Shown in pieces: positions 34,879 through 44,589 of a stretch of DNA of 64,000 bases. Made by a program: the position numbers and the translations under genes. Below the pieces are notes generated by a model. The model did not search any database and was not told the origin of the DNA. It worked only from the letters and a program-made list of their open reading frames with translations. Each line of letters starts with the position of its first letter. The first letter of the stretch is position 1. Where the stretch lies: assembly GCF_023715505.1 (NCBI RefSeq), contig NZ_JAMBOH010000003.1, positions 372,001 to 436,000 on the forward strand, in the 5' to 3' direction. This DNA comes from Neobacillus cucumis. GTDB taxonomy: Bacteria > Bacillota > Bacilli > Bacillales_B > DSM-18226.

Positions 34879-35277
34879 GTGGATAAAAAACAAAAGATTT
34901 CTTGGGGAGTCAGCTTCGGCAGCTTAGCACTTGTAGCAGGAATGGTCTCCTATCTTGGGTTATCAAACGGCGGTAATAACAACAATCAAGTAGCTACTAA
35001 TCAAGGACAACTATCAAATAACAATACAAATCAGCAGCCCTCCCAAGGGGGATCTAATTCGCAACAAGATCAGCAATCCGGACAGGATTTGAATAATTCC
35101 TGGGGCGGGGACAGTACTTCGCAATTTGACCAAAATCAGCAAACACCGGATACAAACACTGATAACAGTGGACAAGGCTTTGATAATAGCAATCAACAAC
35201 AGGATCAATTCGGTAACAGCGGAGAAACATTTTCTGGTCATCATCATGGATTTGATACCACTACAGGTGGAACCTGA
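34879..35277 (+). CDS. Low-complexity N/Q/S/G-rich exported or anchored protein
   Basis: 132 residues from a GTG at 34879, eight bases after GAAAGGAG. Residues 9-26 (VSFGSLALVAGMVSYLGL) are one hydrophobic segment after a KKQK start, either a signal peptide or a membrane anchor; no cysteine for lipidation. The rest is built of N, Q, S, G and D (QQPSQGGSNSQQDQQSGQ), ending GHHHGFDTTTGGT. Composition suggests a disordered cell-surface tail. No recognised homologue or function. Synteny gives no help. Confidence 0.7.
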   Translation: MDKKQKISWGVSFGSLALVAGMVSYLGLSNGGNNNNQVATNQGQLSNNNTNQQPSQGGSNSQQDQQSGQDLNNSWGGDSTSQFDQNQQTPDTNTDNSGQGFDNSNQQQDQFGNSGETFSGHHHGFDTTTGGT

Positions 35278-35304
35278 TTGGCAGTTTGAGAACACCTTTT
35301 TGCT

Positions 35305-35455
35305 GCTTAGAACAAAAGCGCAAGCGCCTTGAACAGCTCCGACAAGCATAAGTCTCTCAGGGAAAGAAGGCGTTCTTTGCCTTCATTCCTGAGTGGCTGT
35401 AGACCATCGAGGGGCTAGGCGCTGGAACTGGACGTCGATAGTCCAGTTATTAAGA
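35305..35455. repeat. Dispersed Bacillus intergenic repeat, copy A
   Basis: The block runs from AAAAGCGCAAGCGCCTTG through CCGACAAGCATAAG to GGGGCTAGGCGCTGGAACTG. This is the outline of a mobile intergenic repeat I recognise from many Bacillus genomes (AGCG-GCGCCTTG ... CGACAAGCATAAGACGAG ... GGCGCTGGAGCTGGAC). Another copy is at 56115. The inner part differs between the two. Confidence 0.65.
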
Positions 35456-35497
35456 GTTATCCAGAAGCGAAAATTTTATAATTTCTTTAACGATGAA

Positions 35498-35530
35498 AAA
35501 AACCGATTCCAAAACGGAATCGGTTATTCT
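35498..35530. terminator. Terminator of ytwF
   Basis: AACCGATTCC/GGAATCGGTT with a short A-rich loop; the ytwF stop lies inside the hairpin; T-rich on the minus strand. Confidence 0.7.
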
Positions 35531-35838
35531 GTGTATTCAGTTTCAAATGGCCAAGCCAGCATTCCGCCAATCATATTACGGACTTTGTAACCTTGTTCTT
35601 GAAGATAATGACAGACGTTACCACTGCGGTGACTGGAACGGCAAATAAAAATATATTCCTTATCTTTATCAAAATAGTCTAGGTTAGCAGGAATATCCCC
35701 CATCCGAATATGCTTTGCCCCCGGGATCATTCCAAAAACTACTTCCTCATCTTCCCGTACATCGACAAGCTCCAGTTTTTCCCCTGCCTCGAGCTTTTTT
35801 TGTAATTCTTCTGGTGTAATCACGTTAATTTCTTCCAT
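35524..35838 (-). CDS. ytwF: Rhodanese-like protein YtwF
   Basis: 104-residue single rhodanese domain: VREDEEVVFGMIPGAKHIRMGDIP and the active loop FICRSSHRSGNV, whose cysteine (near 71) carries the persulfide. The loop is CRSSHRS, close to the usual six-residue form. Role probably sulfur transfer or redox. I choose the ATG at 35838 (MEEINVITPEE), because AAAGGG is well spaced from it and too close to the ATG three codons earlier. Follows the leuS end by synteny. Confidence 0.87.
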   Translation of the reverse strand: MEEINVITPEELQKKLEAGEKLELVDVREDEEVVFGMIPGAKHIRMGDIPANLDYFDKDKEYIFICRSSHRSGNVCHYLQEQGYKVRNMIGGMLAWPFETEYTE

Positions 35839-35902
35839 CCCATTCATCCCTTTCAGTAAAACATCCCCCATTTTACAGGAGGATGTTCAATTTTCATGCA
35901 GA

Positions 35903-38320
35903 CTAATTCGCAACGATATTAACTAATTTACCAGGTACCGTAATCACTTTGCGAATCGTCTTACCCTCGATTTGTTCCTTGACACGATCATCATCCATTG
36001 CAATTCCTTCCAATGCCTCTTTCGTTGCATCTGTTGGAACTTTTAACTTCGTTTTGACTTTGCCATTTACTTGAATGACAATCTCAATTTCATCATCGAC
36101 TAATTTCGCTTCATCATATGCAGGCCAAGCTTCATAAGAGATGGTGCCGCTATGTCCCAGTTTTTCCCATAGCTCTTCAGCGATATGCGGACAAACTGGG
36201 GCTAGTAACTTTACAAAGCCTTCGATGTAATCCTTTGGAAGAACGGTTGCTTTATATGCTTCATTGATGAATACCATCATTTGTGAAATGGCTGTATTAA
36301 ATCTTAATCCTTCATAATCCTCGGTAACTTTTTTCACAGTCTGATGGTACGTTTTTTCAAGGTTTGATGCTTCTTCATTTGACTGGATTTTCGGACTTAA
36401 CTCGCCGTTTTCTTCCACTAACAGGCGCCAAATTCGATCTAAGAACCTGCGGGATCCATCTAAACCATTGGTCGACCACGCAATCGATGCATCAAGCGGC
36501 CCCATAAACATTTCGTATAAACGAAGGGTATCGGCACCGTGGCTTTCAATGATGTCATCAGGGTTGACAACATTTCCTTTTGATTTACTCATCTTTTCAT
36601 TGCCTTCGCCTAAGATCATTCCTTGGTTAAAAAGCTTTTGGAATGGTTCTTTGGTTGGCACCACACCGATGTCATACAAGAACTTATGCCAGAAACGTGC
36701 ATATAGCAAGTGAAGCACGGCATGTTCGGCACCGCCAATGTAAATATCAACTGGAAGCCAATGATTTAATTTTTCTTGTGATGCTAGTTCTTGATCATTT
36801 TCTGGATCAATATATCGTAAATAGTACCAGCAGCTTCCTGCCCATTGCGGCATGGTATTTGTTTCACGGCGGCCTTTTTTACCTGTTTTTGGATCAACAA
36901 CATTTACCCAGTCCTCAATGTTAGCAAGTGGTGATTCTCCAGTTCCAGACGGTTTGATGTCTGTTGTTTTTGGTAAGGTTAACGGCAGCTGGTCTTCCGG
37001 AACGGCTGTCATCGTGCCATCTTCCCAATGGATTATTGGAATTGGCTCGCCCCAATAACGCTGACGGCTGAATAACCAGTCACGTAAACGGTAAGTAACC
37101 TTCTTCGTACCAATTCCTTTTTCTTCTAACCAGGCGATCATTTTTGAAATGGCCTCTTCTTTATCTAAGCCATTTAAGAACTCAGAGTTAATATGCTCAC
37201 CGTCACCAGTGTAGGCTTCTTTCTCCACATCTCCGCCTGCGACGACTGGCCTAATTGGTAAGTTGAAAACTTTAGCAAATTCATAGTCACGTTCATCATG
37301 GGCAGGGACAGCCATAATCGCACCTGTTCCATAGCTTACTAATACATAGTCAGCGATCCAGATTGGCATTTTTTCGCCATTTGCAGGATTAATGGCATAC
37401 GCACCGGTAAATACACCTGTTTTCTCTTTCGCTAGGTCTGTACGCTCTAGGTCGCTCTTCATTTTAACTTTATCTAAGTAGGCATCAACAGCTGCACGCT
37501 GCTCTTCTGTTGTAATTTTTCCAACAAAGGCATGCTCAGGAGCCAGCACTGCATAAGTTGCACCGAATAAAGTATCTGGACGTGTTGTGAACACGGTAAA
37601 AGTTTCATCATGTCCATCGATTTTGAAAGTGACTTCGGCTCCCTCAGAGCGGCCAATCCAGTTTCGCTGCATTTCTTTTAAACTTTCCGGCCAATCTAAC
37701 TCTTCTAAATCCTCAAGTAAACGGTCACCATAAGCAGTTATTTTTAACATCCATTGCTTCATCGGACGGCGCTCAACCGGATGGCCGCCGCGTTCACTTT
37801 TTCCGTCAATTACTTCTTCATTGGCTAAAACTGTTCCAAGTGCCGGGCACCAGTTGACGGCTACTTCATCAATATAGGCTAGCCCTTTTTCCCACAACTT
37901 TAAGAAAATCCACTGAGTCCATTTGTAATAGTCAGGATCCGTTGTGTTCACTTCACGATCCCAGTCATATGAAAAACCTAGTGATTTAATTTGTCGGCGG
38001 AACGTATTTATGTTCTTTTCTGTGAATTCTGCAGGGTCGTTACCTGTATCTAATGCATACTGTTCAGCAGGCAATCCAAAGGCATCCCAGCCCATTGGAT
38101 GAAGAACATTATAGCCTTGCATCCTTTTTAAACGGGAAAGAATATCTGTTGCCGTATATCCTTCTGGGTGACCTACATGAAGCCCTGCACCGGATGGATA
38201 TGGAAACATATCTAAGGCATAGAATTTCCGTTTATCATATTCTTCGCTCGTTTTGAACGTTTTTTCTTCTTCCCACTTTTTTTGCCACTTTTGCTCGATT
38301 TGTTCGTGATTAAAGCTCAT
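35903..38320 (-). CDS. leuS: Leucyl-tRNA synthetase
   Basis: 805 residues, class Ia. The HIGH box is [19 protein letters not shown] (near 40-58), the KMSKS loop is [11 protein letters not shown] (near 575), and an editing domain with [12 protein letters not shown] lies between. Bacterial size and arrangement. Transcription is controlled by the T-box leader just upstream. AGGAGGAAAA precedes the ATG. Confidence 0.97.
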   Translation of the reverse strand: MSFNHEQIEQKWQKKWEEEKTFKTSEEYDKRKFYALDMFPYPSGAGLHVGHPEGYTATDILSRLKRMQGYNVLHPMGWDAFGLPAEQYALDTGNDPAEFTEKNINTFRRQIKSLGFSYDWDREVNTTDPDYYKWTQWIFLKLWEKGLAYIDEVAVNWCPALGTVLANEEVIDGKSERGGHPVERRPMKQWMLKITAYGDRLLEDLEELDWPESLKEMQRNWIGRSEGAEVTFKIDGHDETFTVFTTRPDTLFGATYAVLAPEHAFVGKITTEEQRAAVDAYLDKVKMKSDLERTDLAKEKTGVFTGAYAINPANGEKMPIWIADYVLVSYGTGAIMAVPAHDERDYEFAKVFNLPIRPVVAGGDVEKEAYTGDGEHINSEFLNGLDKEEAISKMIAWLEEKGIGTKKVTYRLRDWLFSRQRYWGEPIPIIHWEDGTMTAVPEDQLPLTLPKTTDIKPSGTGESPLANIEDWVNVVDPKTGKKGRRETNTMPQWAGSCWYYLRYIDPENDQELASQEKLNHWLPVDIYIGGAEHAVLHLLYARFWHKFLYDIGVVPTKEPFQKLFNQGMILGEGNEKMSKSKGNVVNPDDIIESHGADTLRLYEMFMGPLDASIAWSTNGLDGSRRFLDRIWRLLVEENGELSPKIQSNEEASNLEKTYHQTVKKVTEDYEGLRFNTAISQMMVFINEAYKATVLPKDYIEGFVKLLAPVCPHIAEELWEKLGHSGTISYEAWPAYDEAKLVDDEIEIVIQVNGKVKTKLKVPTDATKEALEGIAMDDDRVKEQIEGKTIRKVITVPGKLVNIVAN

Positions 38321-38340
38321 TTTTGATTTTCCTCCTATGA

Positions 38341-38585
38341 TAAATAAAAAAACCCCTCATCCCAAAAAGGGACGAGAGGATTATATGTATCTTCCCGCGG
38401 TACCACCCACATTAGTGCCTAAACACTCGCTTCATTCAACCTTAACGCGGTAAACGGCAGACATTACTGTTTGTTCATATCTGCAACTCAAAGGCGAGTT
38501 CATGATATACTCGGTTGACTTTCACCAGCCGTCAACTCTCTAATCTGTCGAGTATGAATCATTACTACTCCTGATCACTGTTTTT
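38341..38585 (-). promoter_or_regulatory. T-box leader of leuS (leucine specifier)
   Basis: Minus-strand leader with stem I beginning AGTGATCAGGAGTAG, a GAACTC specifier region giving codon CTC (Leu), the conserved antiterminator bulge GGGTGGTACCGCGG (near 38392-38405), and terminator stem CTCGTCCC/GGGATGAG followed by T7. Uncharged tRNA-Leu would pair with TGGT and let leuS be read. Confidence 0.93.
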
Positions 38586-38725
38586 TTAATATAAAGTATT
38601 ACGGTTATTGTATTAAATTTTCTGCTACTATGCAAGCAAACATTTGCCTAAATTCAGGATGGACGGGTAAGGACTTTTTTAAACATGAAAAGCAGCTGAC
38701 TATTGAAGTCAACTGCCCCATTTTT

Positions 38726-40519
38726 CTATGCAACCCTTGAACCAAATTGAAAACGCGGAGAATTCCACATCGTAGTCCATTTCTTAAATGCTGTCACCAT
38801 AATAATAATCCCAAGGACTAGCATGATAATAGATAGAACACCATTCAAGACACTGTACCCTGCTGCGGCTGGATTTAAGTAGACGTTTTTGACCATCCAA
38901 TAACCGGCATAGTTAACGGTAACAAATAAATACGCGAGAGGTATTAAACAAGTAAACATGTACCACCGTTTATCGGCAACCTTTAGAATAACGGTTGCAC
39001 CAATGATTAGACCAATGGAGGCCATTAACTGATTGGATACTCCAAACAGGGCCCAAACCGAACCGATGTCTCCTGAGTAGAGTAGATATCCCCATATAAA
39101 GCAGGCTAAAGCACTTGCAAAAATGGAGCCTGGCAGCCAGTCTGTTTTTTTCAAAGGTTTATAGAATTCTCCAAAGAAATCTTGAATTAAATAACGGGCT
39201 ACACGTGTACCAGAGTCAATTGCCGTTAAAATAAAAACAGCCTCAAACATAATGACAAACTGGAAGAAGTAGGATGATAATTTCGCAAACCAAGGAATGG
39301 CAGTAAAGATATAGGTCATACCTACAGCTAGTGTTACCGCACCGCCTGTTCGTCCTTCCAAGTCAATTCCAATCTCCTGAGCAAGCTTTGGTAATTGGTC
39401 TACATGCATTCCTAATGTTTTGAACACTTCTGGGGTAGAGTTAATCGCAAAATAATCGGCCGGCTGAAGCGCAGTTGCGGCAATTAATGCCATAATCCCA
39501 ACGACACATTCTACTAACATCGCTCCAAAACCAACCACCTTAATATCTGACCAGCGATCTAGCATTTTAGGCGTGGTACCTGAACCAACAAAGGCATGAA
39601 AACCAGAAATCGCACCACAAGCGATCGTTATCGAAATAAATGGCCAAACTGGACCAGCTATGACAGGACCGCCGCCTTGTGTAAACTTCGTAAATGCTGG
39701 CATGTGAATGGTCGGATTAATAATGAAAACTCCGATGATAAGGGCAATAAATACACCAATCTTCATAAAACTGCTTAAATAATCCCGTGGAGCAAGCAAC
39801 AGCCATACAGGCAGTGCCGCTGCAAAGAAAGCATAGATTGGCAGGATAATGGCTAATGTTTTGGTATCCAGTGTGAGCCAATCCCCAATTATCGTATCTT
39901 GAATCATGGGTCCAACAAAGACACCGACCATGACTAGGATAAATCCTACTGTCGTAGTGATCTTTAAATTACCTGTTTTCTTATAAAAAATTCCTACTCC
40001 CATCGCAATGGGAATCGTAATTCCTACTGAAAAGGTTCCCCAAGGATTATTCTCTAGGGCATGAAGCACGACCATTGAAAGACCAGCCATTGTAATCGTA
40101 ATAATGAATAACATAGCAAGTCCAGTACAAAAACCTGCAACAGGACCTAATTCACCCTTTGCTACTTCCGATAAGGATTTCCCCTTTTTACGCATGGAAG
40201 CATAAAGTACCACAGCATCATGGACCGCACCCCCAATAACAGCTCCAATTAATAGCCAAAGTAAACTTGGCAAATAACCAAATTGTGCTGCCAGGATTGG
40301 CCCAACAAGTGGACCTGCAGCCGCGATTGCGGCAAAGTGGTGGCCGAATGTCACCCATTTATTTGTTGGAACGTAGTCCTTTCCATCATTTAACTCGTGA
40401 GCCGGTGTCGGCTTGGAGTCATCTAACTTTAAGACCTTTGCAGCCATGAAAGTCCCGTATAGACGGTACGCAATCATTAAGATACAGATGGAGCCAATCA
40501 CAACTGAAACCGCATTCAT
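38726..40519 (-). CDS. cstA: CstA family pyruvate/peptide transporter
   Basis: 597 residues, about 16 membrane helices. CstA signature blocks: ELNDGKDYVPTNKWVTFGHHFAAIAAAGPL, GAVIGGAVHDAVVLYASMRKKG, ISGFHAFVGSGTTPKML and DSGTRVARYL. Relatives in E. coli (CstA, BtsT) import pyruvate, and the LytS/LytT pair directly upstream is of the pyruvate-sensing type, so pyruvate is the favoured substrate. A perfect cre site precedes the gene, predicting glucose repression. Confidence 0.88.
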   Translation of the reverse strand: MNAVSVVIGSICILMIAYRLYGTFMAAKVLKLDDSKPTPAHELNDGKDYVPTNKWVTFGHHFAAIAAAGPLVGPILAAQFGYLPSLLWLLIGAVIGGAVHDAVVLYASMRKKGKSLSEVAKGELGPVAGFCTGLAMLFIITITMAGLSMVVLHALENNPWGTFSVGITIPIAMGVGIFYKKTGNLKITTTVGFILVMVGVFVGPMIQDTIIGDWLTLDTKTLAIILPIYAFFAAALPVWLLLAPRDYLSSFMKIGVFIALIIGVFIINPTIHMPAFTKFTQGGGPVIAGPVWPFISITIACGAISGFHAFVGSGTTPKMLDRWSDIKVVGFGAMLVECVVGIMALIAATALQPADYFAINSTPEVFKTLGMHVDQLPKLAQEIGIDLEGRTGGAVTLAVGMTYIFTAIPWFAKLSSYFFQFVIMFEAVFILTAIDSGTRVARYLIQDFFGEFYKPLKKTDWLPGSIFASALACFIWGYLLYSGDIGSVWALFGVSNQLMASIGLIIGATVILKVADKRWYMFTCLIPLAYLFVTVNYAGYWMVKNVYLNPAAAGYSVLNGVLSIIMLVLGIIIMVTAFKKWTTMWNSPRFQFGSRVA

Positions 40520-40567
40520 TTTCTTTCATCCTCCCAAAATTTAATAGCTTATCTTAATCATATTAAA

Positions 40568-40581
40568 TGAAAACGATAACA
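40568..40581. promoter_or_regulatory. CcpA site (cre) before cstA
   Basis: TGAAAACGATAACA fits the consensus TGWAANCGNTNWCA at all 14 positions, 49 bp before the cstA start codon. Confidence 0.75.
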
Positions 40582-40644
40582 TGTGTTTTTCAAGATAAGT
40601 TGCGGTATTCTGGGGCTAAAAGACATAAATTCCGAATTGAAATA

Positions 40645-40680
40645 CAAAAAACAGCTGTCAAATTCCAAGCAGCTGTTTCA
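40645..40680 (-). terminator. Terminator after lytT
   Basis: AAACAGCTG/CAGCTGTTT followed by T on the minus strand; overlaps the lytT stop, separating it from cstA. Confidence 0.7.
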
Positions 40681-41404
40681 GTTCCTTTGTATAGGTTCTG
40701 CTGACTGGAACCTTATCGCCGGATTTCGTAATTAAATTGTAGGTAGAATTAAACCATGGTTCAATCTCTATAATGGCATCAATATTTACTAAAAAAGCAC
40801 GATGAACGCGAATAATAGACGTATTATGTAATTTTCGTTCAAATGTTACCAATGGTTCATTAACCCACCATTTTTGCTTTTCTGTAGCAACAACGGTTTT
40901 TCCGTCCTGCGTGCCAATATAGACAATGTCATTTATATGAAGTAAAACGATTTTTTCATCAATTGAAATGGCTAGTTTTTCCAATCGCTCATTTTGAAAC
41001 GAATGCGGCTTAGATAAAAGTGGTATATTCTGTTCACTACTGCCCGCTAGCTTATAGAGCTTATCAATCGTTTTCTGGATTCTTTTTTCATCGATGGGTT
41101 TTAATAGATAATCAACGGCATTGAGTTCAAAAGCTTTAAGCGCATATTCATCAAATGCCGTAGCAAACACGATCAAAGGCGGATAGTCTAACTGATTTAA
41201 TTTACTGGCTATTTCAATACCACTTTCATCTGCAAGCTGGATATCTAAAAAGATGACATCAATATCTAAGTTTTTCAATTTCTCGAGTGCTGCTTCGACA
41301 CAATCAGCTTCTCCTGATACTTCAACCTGCTTACTGCGTTTGAGCAAATAAGAAAGCTCGTCTCTCGCAAGCGGTTCATCATCCACGATAAAGGCTTTTA
41401 ACAC
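40658..41404 (-). CDS. lytT: LytTR response regulator
   Basis: 248 residues. Receiver domain AFIVDDEPLARDELSYLL with phospho-acceptor VIFLDIQLADESG and LLKPIDEKR, then a LytTR DNA-binding domain (ISIDEKIVLLHINDIVYIGTQDGKT, IIRVHRAFLVNIDAI, KVPVSRTYTKEL). Partner of LytS. The GTG at 41404 is preferred because GGGGTG stands eight bases before it; the frame allows a GTG three codons earlier. Overlaps the lytS end by 26 bp. Probably activates cstA, by analogy with BtsR and B. subtilis LytT. Confidence 0.9.
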   Translation of the reverse strand: MLKAFIVDDEPLARDELSYLLKRSKQVEVSGEADCVEAALEKLKNLDIDVIFLDIQLADESGIEIASKLNQLDYPPLIVFATAFDEYALKAFELNAVDYLLKPIDEKRIQKTIDKLYKLAGSSEQNIPLLSKPHSFQNERLEKLAISIDEKIVLLHINDIVYIGTQDGKTVVATEKQKWWVNEPLVTFERKLHNTSIIRVHRAFLVNIDAIIEIEPWFNSTYNLITKSGDKVPVSRTYTKELKQLLGI

Positions 41405-43157
41405 TTTGTTCACCCCATCTTTGCCCTGTTAATGGCAAATTAATCACAACCTTCGTTCCCTTATCTAGTATACTATCAATCTGTAACGATGCATCCGGCC
41501 CATAAATTTCTTCAATCCTCTTCTTAATATTCCATAAGGCGGTACCTGTTCCATCGGCTGAATCGACTGTTTCATTTCCTAGTACTGCAAGTTTCTCCTC
41601 TGTTATCCCTTTTCCATCATCCTCTGTAACAAGAACCATTCTCCCCTCAGCTTGAAAGGCCCGTACTCGAACAGTTCCCGTTTTGTTTTTTGAAAAGGCA
41701 TAGCGAATCGCATTTTCCACCAGAGGCTGCAAAGTAAATGGTGGTATTAAGACCGCTTCTAATGATGGATCAATTTCTAATTGCACACTATAGCGGTCTG
41801 GGAATCTTGCCTGTTCAATCGACAAATAGGCCTCGACATGCTCAAGCTCTTTTTCAAGCGGAATCAACATTTGACGAGCACCTTGGAGATTACTGCGAAA
41901 AAAAACACTTAACTGAATTAATAGCTTTCTTGCTTGGTCTGCATCTGTTCGGACAAGGCTTGAAATGGTATTAATCGCATTAAACAAAAAATGAGGGTGC
42001 ACTTGGGCCTGTAGTGCTTTTATTTCAGCATCTTTTAATAAGCGCCTCTGCCGTTCTAATTCAGCCATTTCCAGCTGACCAGAGAATAATTTCCCTAAAC
42101 CTTCTGCCAGCTCCTGTTCAACACGATCTAATTTGCTTGAATTTGTAAAATAAAGCTTCAAGGTTCCCACCGTTTTATCATCTACCGTAAGAGGTAACAC
42201 AATGGCCGCTACTAATGGGCAATTCGGATTAAAACAATGAATTTCTTTGGCTGATTTTGCAATAATGATCCTGCCTTGATCCAATACCTTCTTGGTTAAT
42301 TCGGTGGCCAAGGTTTCGGACGGAAGATGGTGATCGGATGCAGCTCCAACATGAGCTAATACTTGCTGTTGATTTGTGATGGCGATGGCATCTGCCCCCG
42401 TCCATTTCAAAATAATCTCCGCCGCTTTTGTACAAGAATCCTTATTCAAGCCCTGGCGAAAAAAAGGCAGTGTTTGATTGGCAATATATAAAGCTTTATG
42501 GGTCTGTAATGCCCGTGTTCGTTCCTGTTCATGAAAAATATCCTGAATAATAAGTAAAAATAAAAGTGTCCCAAAACCATTAATTGCAATCATCGGAAAG
42601 GCAATCAGTTTTACAAGATTAAGGGCTTCATCAAAGGGCTTTGCTAATAAAAGAATAATTCCCATCTGGAGACATTCCATCAAAATCCCCATGATAACGG
42701 CTTTCGAGGTAGAGCCTCTTTCCCCTATTTTAAAACGCTTACTTAAAAATCCAGTGACAACTCCTGCAGAAATGGTCGAGACAGCACAGGCAACCGCCGT
42801 GAATCCTCCAAGAGATAATCGGTGCAATCCAGCAATTAAGCCTACTCCGATACCAATCATCGGCCCGCCCAGCAGACCGCCAATGACCACACCCATGATC
42901 CTTGTGTTCGCAATAGCACCGGCAGTATCAACGTTTGTCAGCCAATCTTGTGACGTAACCATCCCATGACCTATTTCTACACCGGTATAATTGCTGATGA
43001 TCCCGAAGGCACCAAATATAGCCATTATGGTTACTTTTGCTGCTATCCCCCGCTCATTATGGATTACCTGCCGAAACGATTTCATTCTTGATAATATAAA
43101 AGCAACAATAATTAAAATACCAACCCGCTCAAGCATAAGAGGAAATAAGGTAAGCAT
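41379..43157 (-). CDS. lytS: LytS family sensor histidine kinase
   Basis: 592 residues. Six N-terminal membrane helices of the 5TM-LYT type, with NYTGVEIGHG and RIMGVVIGGLLGGPMIGIGVGLIAG, then a GAF domain (about 225-365), His kinase segment LQAQVHPHFLFNAINTISSL with the phospho-histidine, and a HATPase with LQPLVENAIRYAF and EDDGKGI. Relatives bind pyruvate at the membrane domain. ATG 43157 follows GTGGGGGAC; earlier in-frame codons are leader. Confidence 0.9.
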   Translation of the reverse strand: MLTLFPLMLERVGILIIVAFILSRMKSFRQVIHNERGIAAKVTIMAIFGAFGIISNYTGVEIGHGMVTSQDWLTNVDTAGAIANTRIMGVVIGGLLGGPMIGIGVGLIAGLHRLSLGGFTAVACAVSTISAGVVTGFLSKRFKIGERGSTSKAVIMGILMECLQMGIILLLAKPFDEALNLVKLIAFPMIAINGFGTLLFLLIIQDIFHEQERTRALQTHKALYIANQTLPFFRQGLNKDSCTKAAEIILKWTGADAIAITNQQQVLAHVGAASDHHLPSETLATELTKKVLDQGRIIIAKSAKEIHCFNPNCPLVAAIVLPLTVDDKTVGTLKLYFTNSSKLDRVEQELAEGLGKLFSGQLEMAELERQRRLLKDAEIKALQAQVHPHFLFNAINTISSLVRTDADQARKLLIQLSVFFRSNLQGARQMLIPLEKELEHVEAYLSIEQARFPDRYSVQLEIDPSLEAVLIPPFTLQPLVENAIRYAFSKNKTGTVRVRAFQAEGRMVLVTEDDGKGITEEKLAVLGNETVDSADGTGTALWNIKKRIEEIYGPDASLQIDSILDKGTKVVINLPLTGQRWGEQSVKSLYRG

Positions 43158-43251
43158 ATCGTCCCCCACTTTCATCCTCCTCTCAGGACTACAACTCTAT
43201 AGAATTACTATATCAAAAAATAAGATAGGAGAGCATTTATATGTTAAAAGA

Positions 43252-43280
43252 AAACCACAGTCATTTTCAGCTGTGGTTTA
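43252..43280 (-). terminator. Terminator after MFS gene
   Basis: AAACCACAG/CTGTGGTTT with a T-rich tail on the minus strand, just past the MFS stop. Confidence 0.75.
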
Positions 43281-43286
43281 ATAAAC

Positions 43287-44471
43287 TTATATCGTTTTTG
43301 CGGTAATCTTCTTTTTAGGCAGCAAACCTCGGTCATAGACTAAGGTTGTGCCGATCGCGATAATAAATAACAAGATTAGTACTGTAAATAAAGTGGACAT
43401 ATTATAGTGGTCGGCCAGTAATCCGCCAAGCACTGGACCAATCATCCTTCCTCCAGTGGCAGTACTGTTCACAATCCCTTGATAATAACCTTCCCGGCCT
43501 TTTGGCGCTAACGCGAAAGCAACCGTTGGAACCGCCGGCCATACGAACATCTCACCGATTGATAAAATAATCATTGCGGCCAAAAATCCTGAAAATGCAC
43601 TGGCCTTAGCTGCTACAATAAACGAAATAATAAAGATCCCAATACCAATCAGAATTTGTAGTTTTAATGATGAGTTAAGTACTTTGAGGATCCCATTTAA
43701 AAATGGCTGCCCCAGCACGATGATCGCACCGTTAATCGTCCATAATAAACTATATTGGGTAAGTGTTATATGAACTTCCTGTGTATAAGAAGCAATCGTT
43801 GTGATCCATTGACTGTAGGAAACCCAGCAAAGCAAATAGCCTGAACACAGAATCATTAATGCTTGGAGATTCATTCTGCTAACTGCCTTTACATTTACAT
43901 CCTTGGGTTCTTCATGTGCTGTGTCTGCAGAGATCCCTTTGTACCCTAAGACAGCAATCAATAAAAAGATGATATACATAATTGTATTGGCTAGAAAAAT
44001 GAGTTGAAAGGAATAGTCAGCGACAATCCCACCCAGTGAAGCCCCAATGGCAACCCCCACATTTTGGGCCACATAGAGAGCATTGAAGGATTTACGTCCC
44101 CCCTCTTTCCATACGGAACCAGCCATCGCATACATGGCAGGAAAAATAATTCCTGTTCCAAAACCCAAGATGGTTAAGAAAACAACGTATTGGGGCCAGT
44201 TATGCCAGATGGATAAAGCTATTAGGGCTAATAAAGAGATTCCAATTCCTAGAATGATAGATTTATAGCCGCCCATTTTATCAAACAAATGACCGCCATA
44301 CAGGTTACCGATCACATTTGATCCAGAATTAAGCATCAGAACAATACCGGCAACAGATAAAGATTTTCCCAAGTGATCGTGAATATAGATTGTATTTAGA
44401 GGCCATAAAAAAGAAGAGCCAATTACATTCACTGCCATCCCAATAATTAACAGCCATAAGGCACGTGGCAT
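43287..44471 (-). CDS. MFS transporter (YttB-like)
   Basis: 394 residues, 12 membrane helices. Motif A loop GGHLFDKMGGYKSI (near 59) and TGGRMIGPVLGGLLADHY (near 335) fit drug:proton antiporters of the DHA1 group. A multidrug or sugar-efflux role is possible; substrate not clear. The gene resembles B. subtilis yttB by size and locus. Its upstream gap is the 18-unit array. Confidence 0.8.
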   Translation of the reverse strand: MPRALWLLIIGMAVNVIGSSFLWPLNTIYIHDHLGKSLSVAGIVLMLNSGSNVIGNLYGGHLFDKMGGYKSIILGIGISLLALIALSIWHNWPQYVVFLTILGFGTGIIFPAMYAMAGSVWKEGGRKSFNALYVAQNVGVAIGASLGGIVADYSFQLIFLANTIMYIIFLLIAVLGYKGISADTAHEEPKDVNVKAVSRMNLQALMILCSGYLLCWVSYSQWITTIASYTQEVHITLTQYSLLWTINGAIIVLGQPFLNGILKVLNSSLKLQILIGIGIFIISFIVAAKASAFSGFLAAMIILSIGEMFVWPAVPTVAFALAPKGREGYYQGIVNSTATGGRMIGPVLGGLLADHYNMSTLFTVLILLFIIAIGTTLVYDRGLLPKKKITAKTI

Positions 44472-44589
44472 GAAAAACGCTCCTTTACCATAAACATCAA
44501 AGATACATTGTATTCCATTAACAGGATGGGTGCAATCTTTTTCGTTTTACTCTTTTTTAAATTAAAAATTCTGCTTTTTCGAAAGATAA

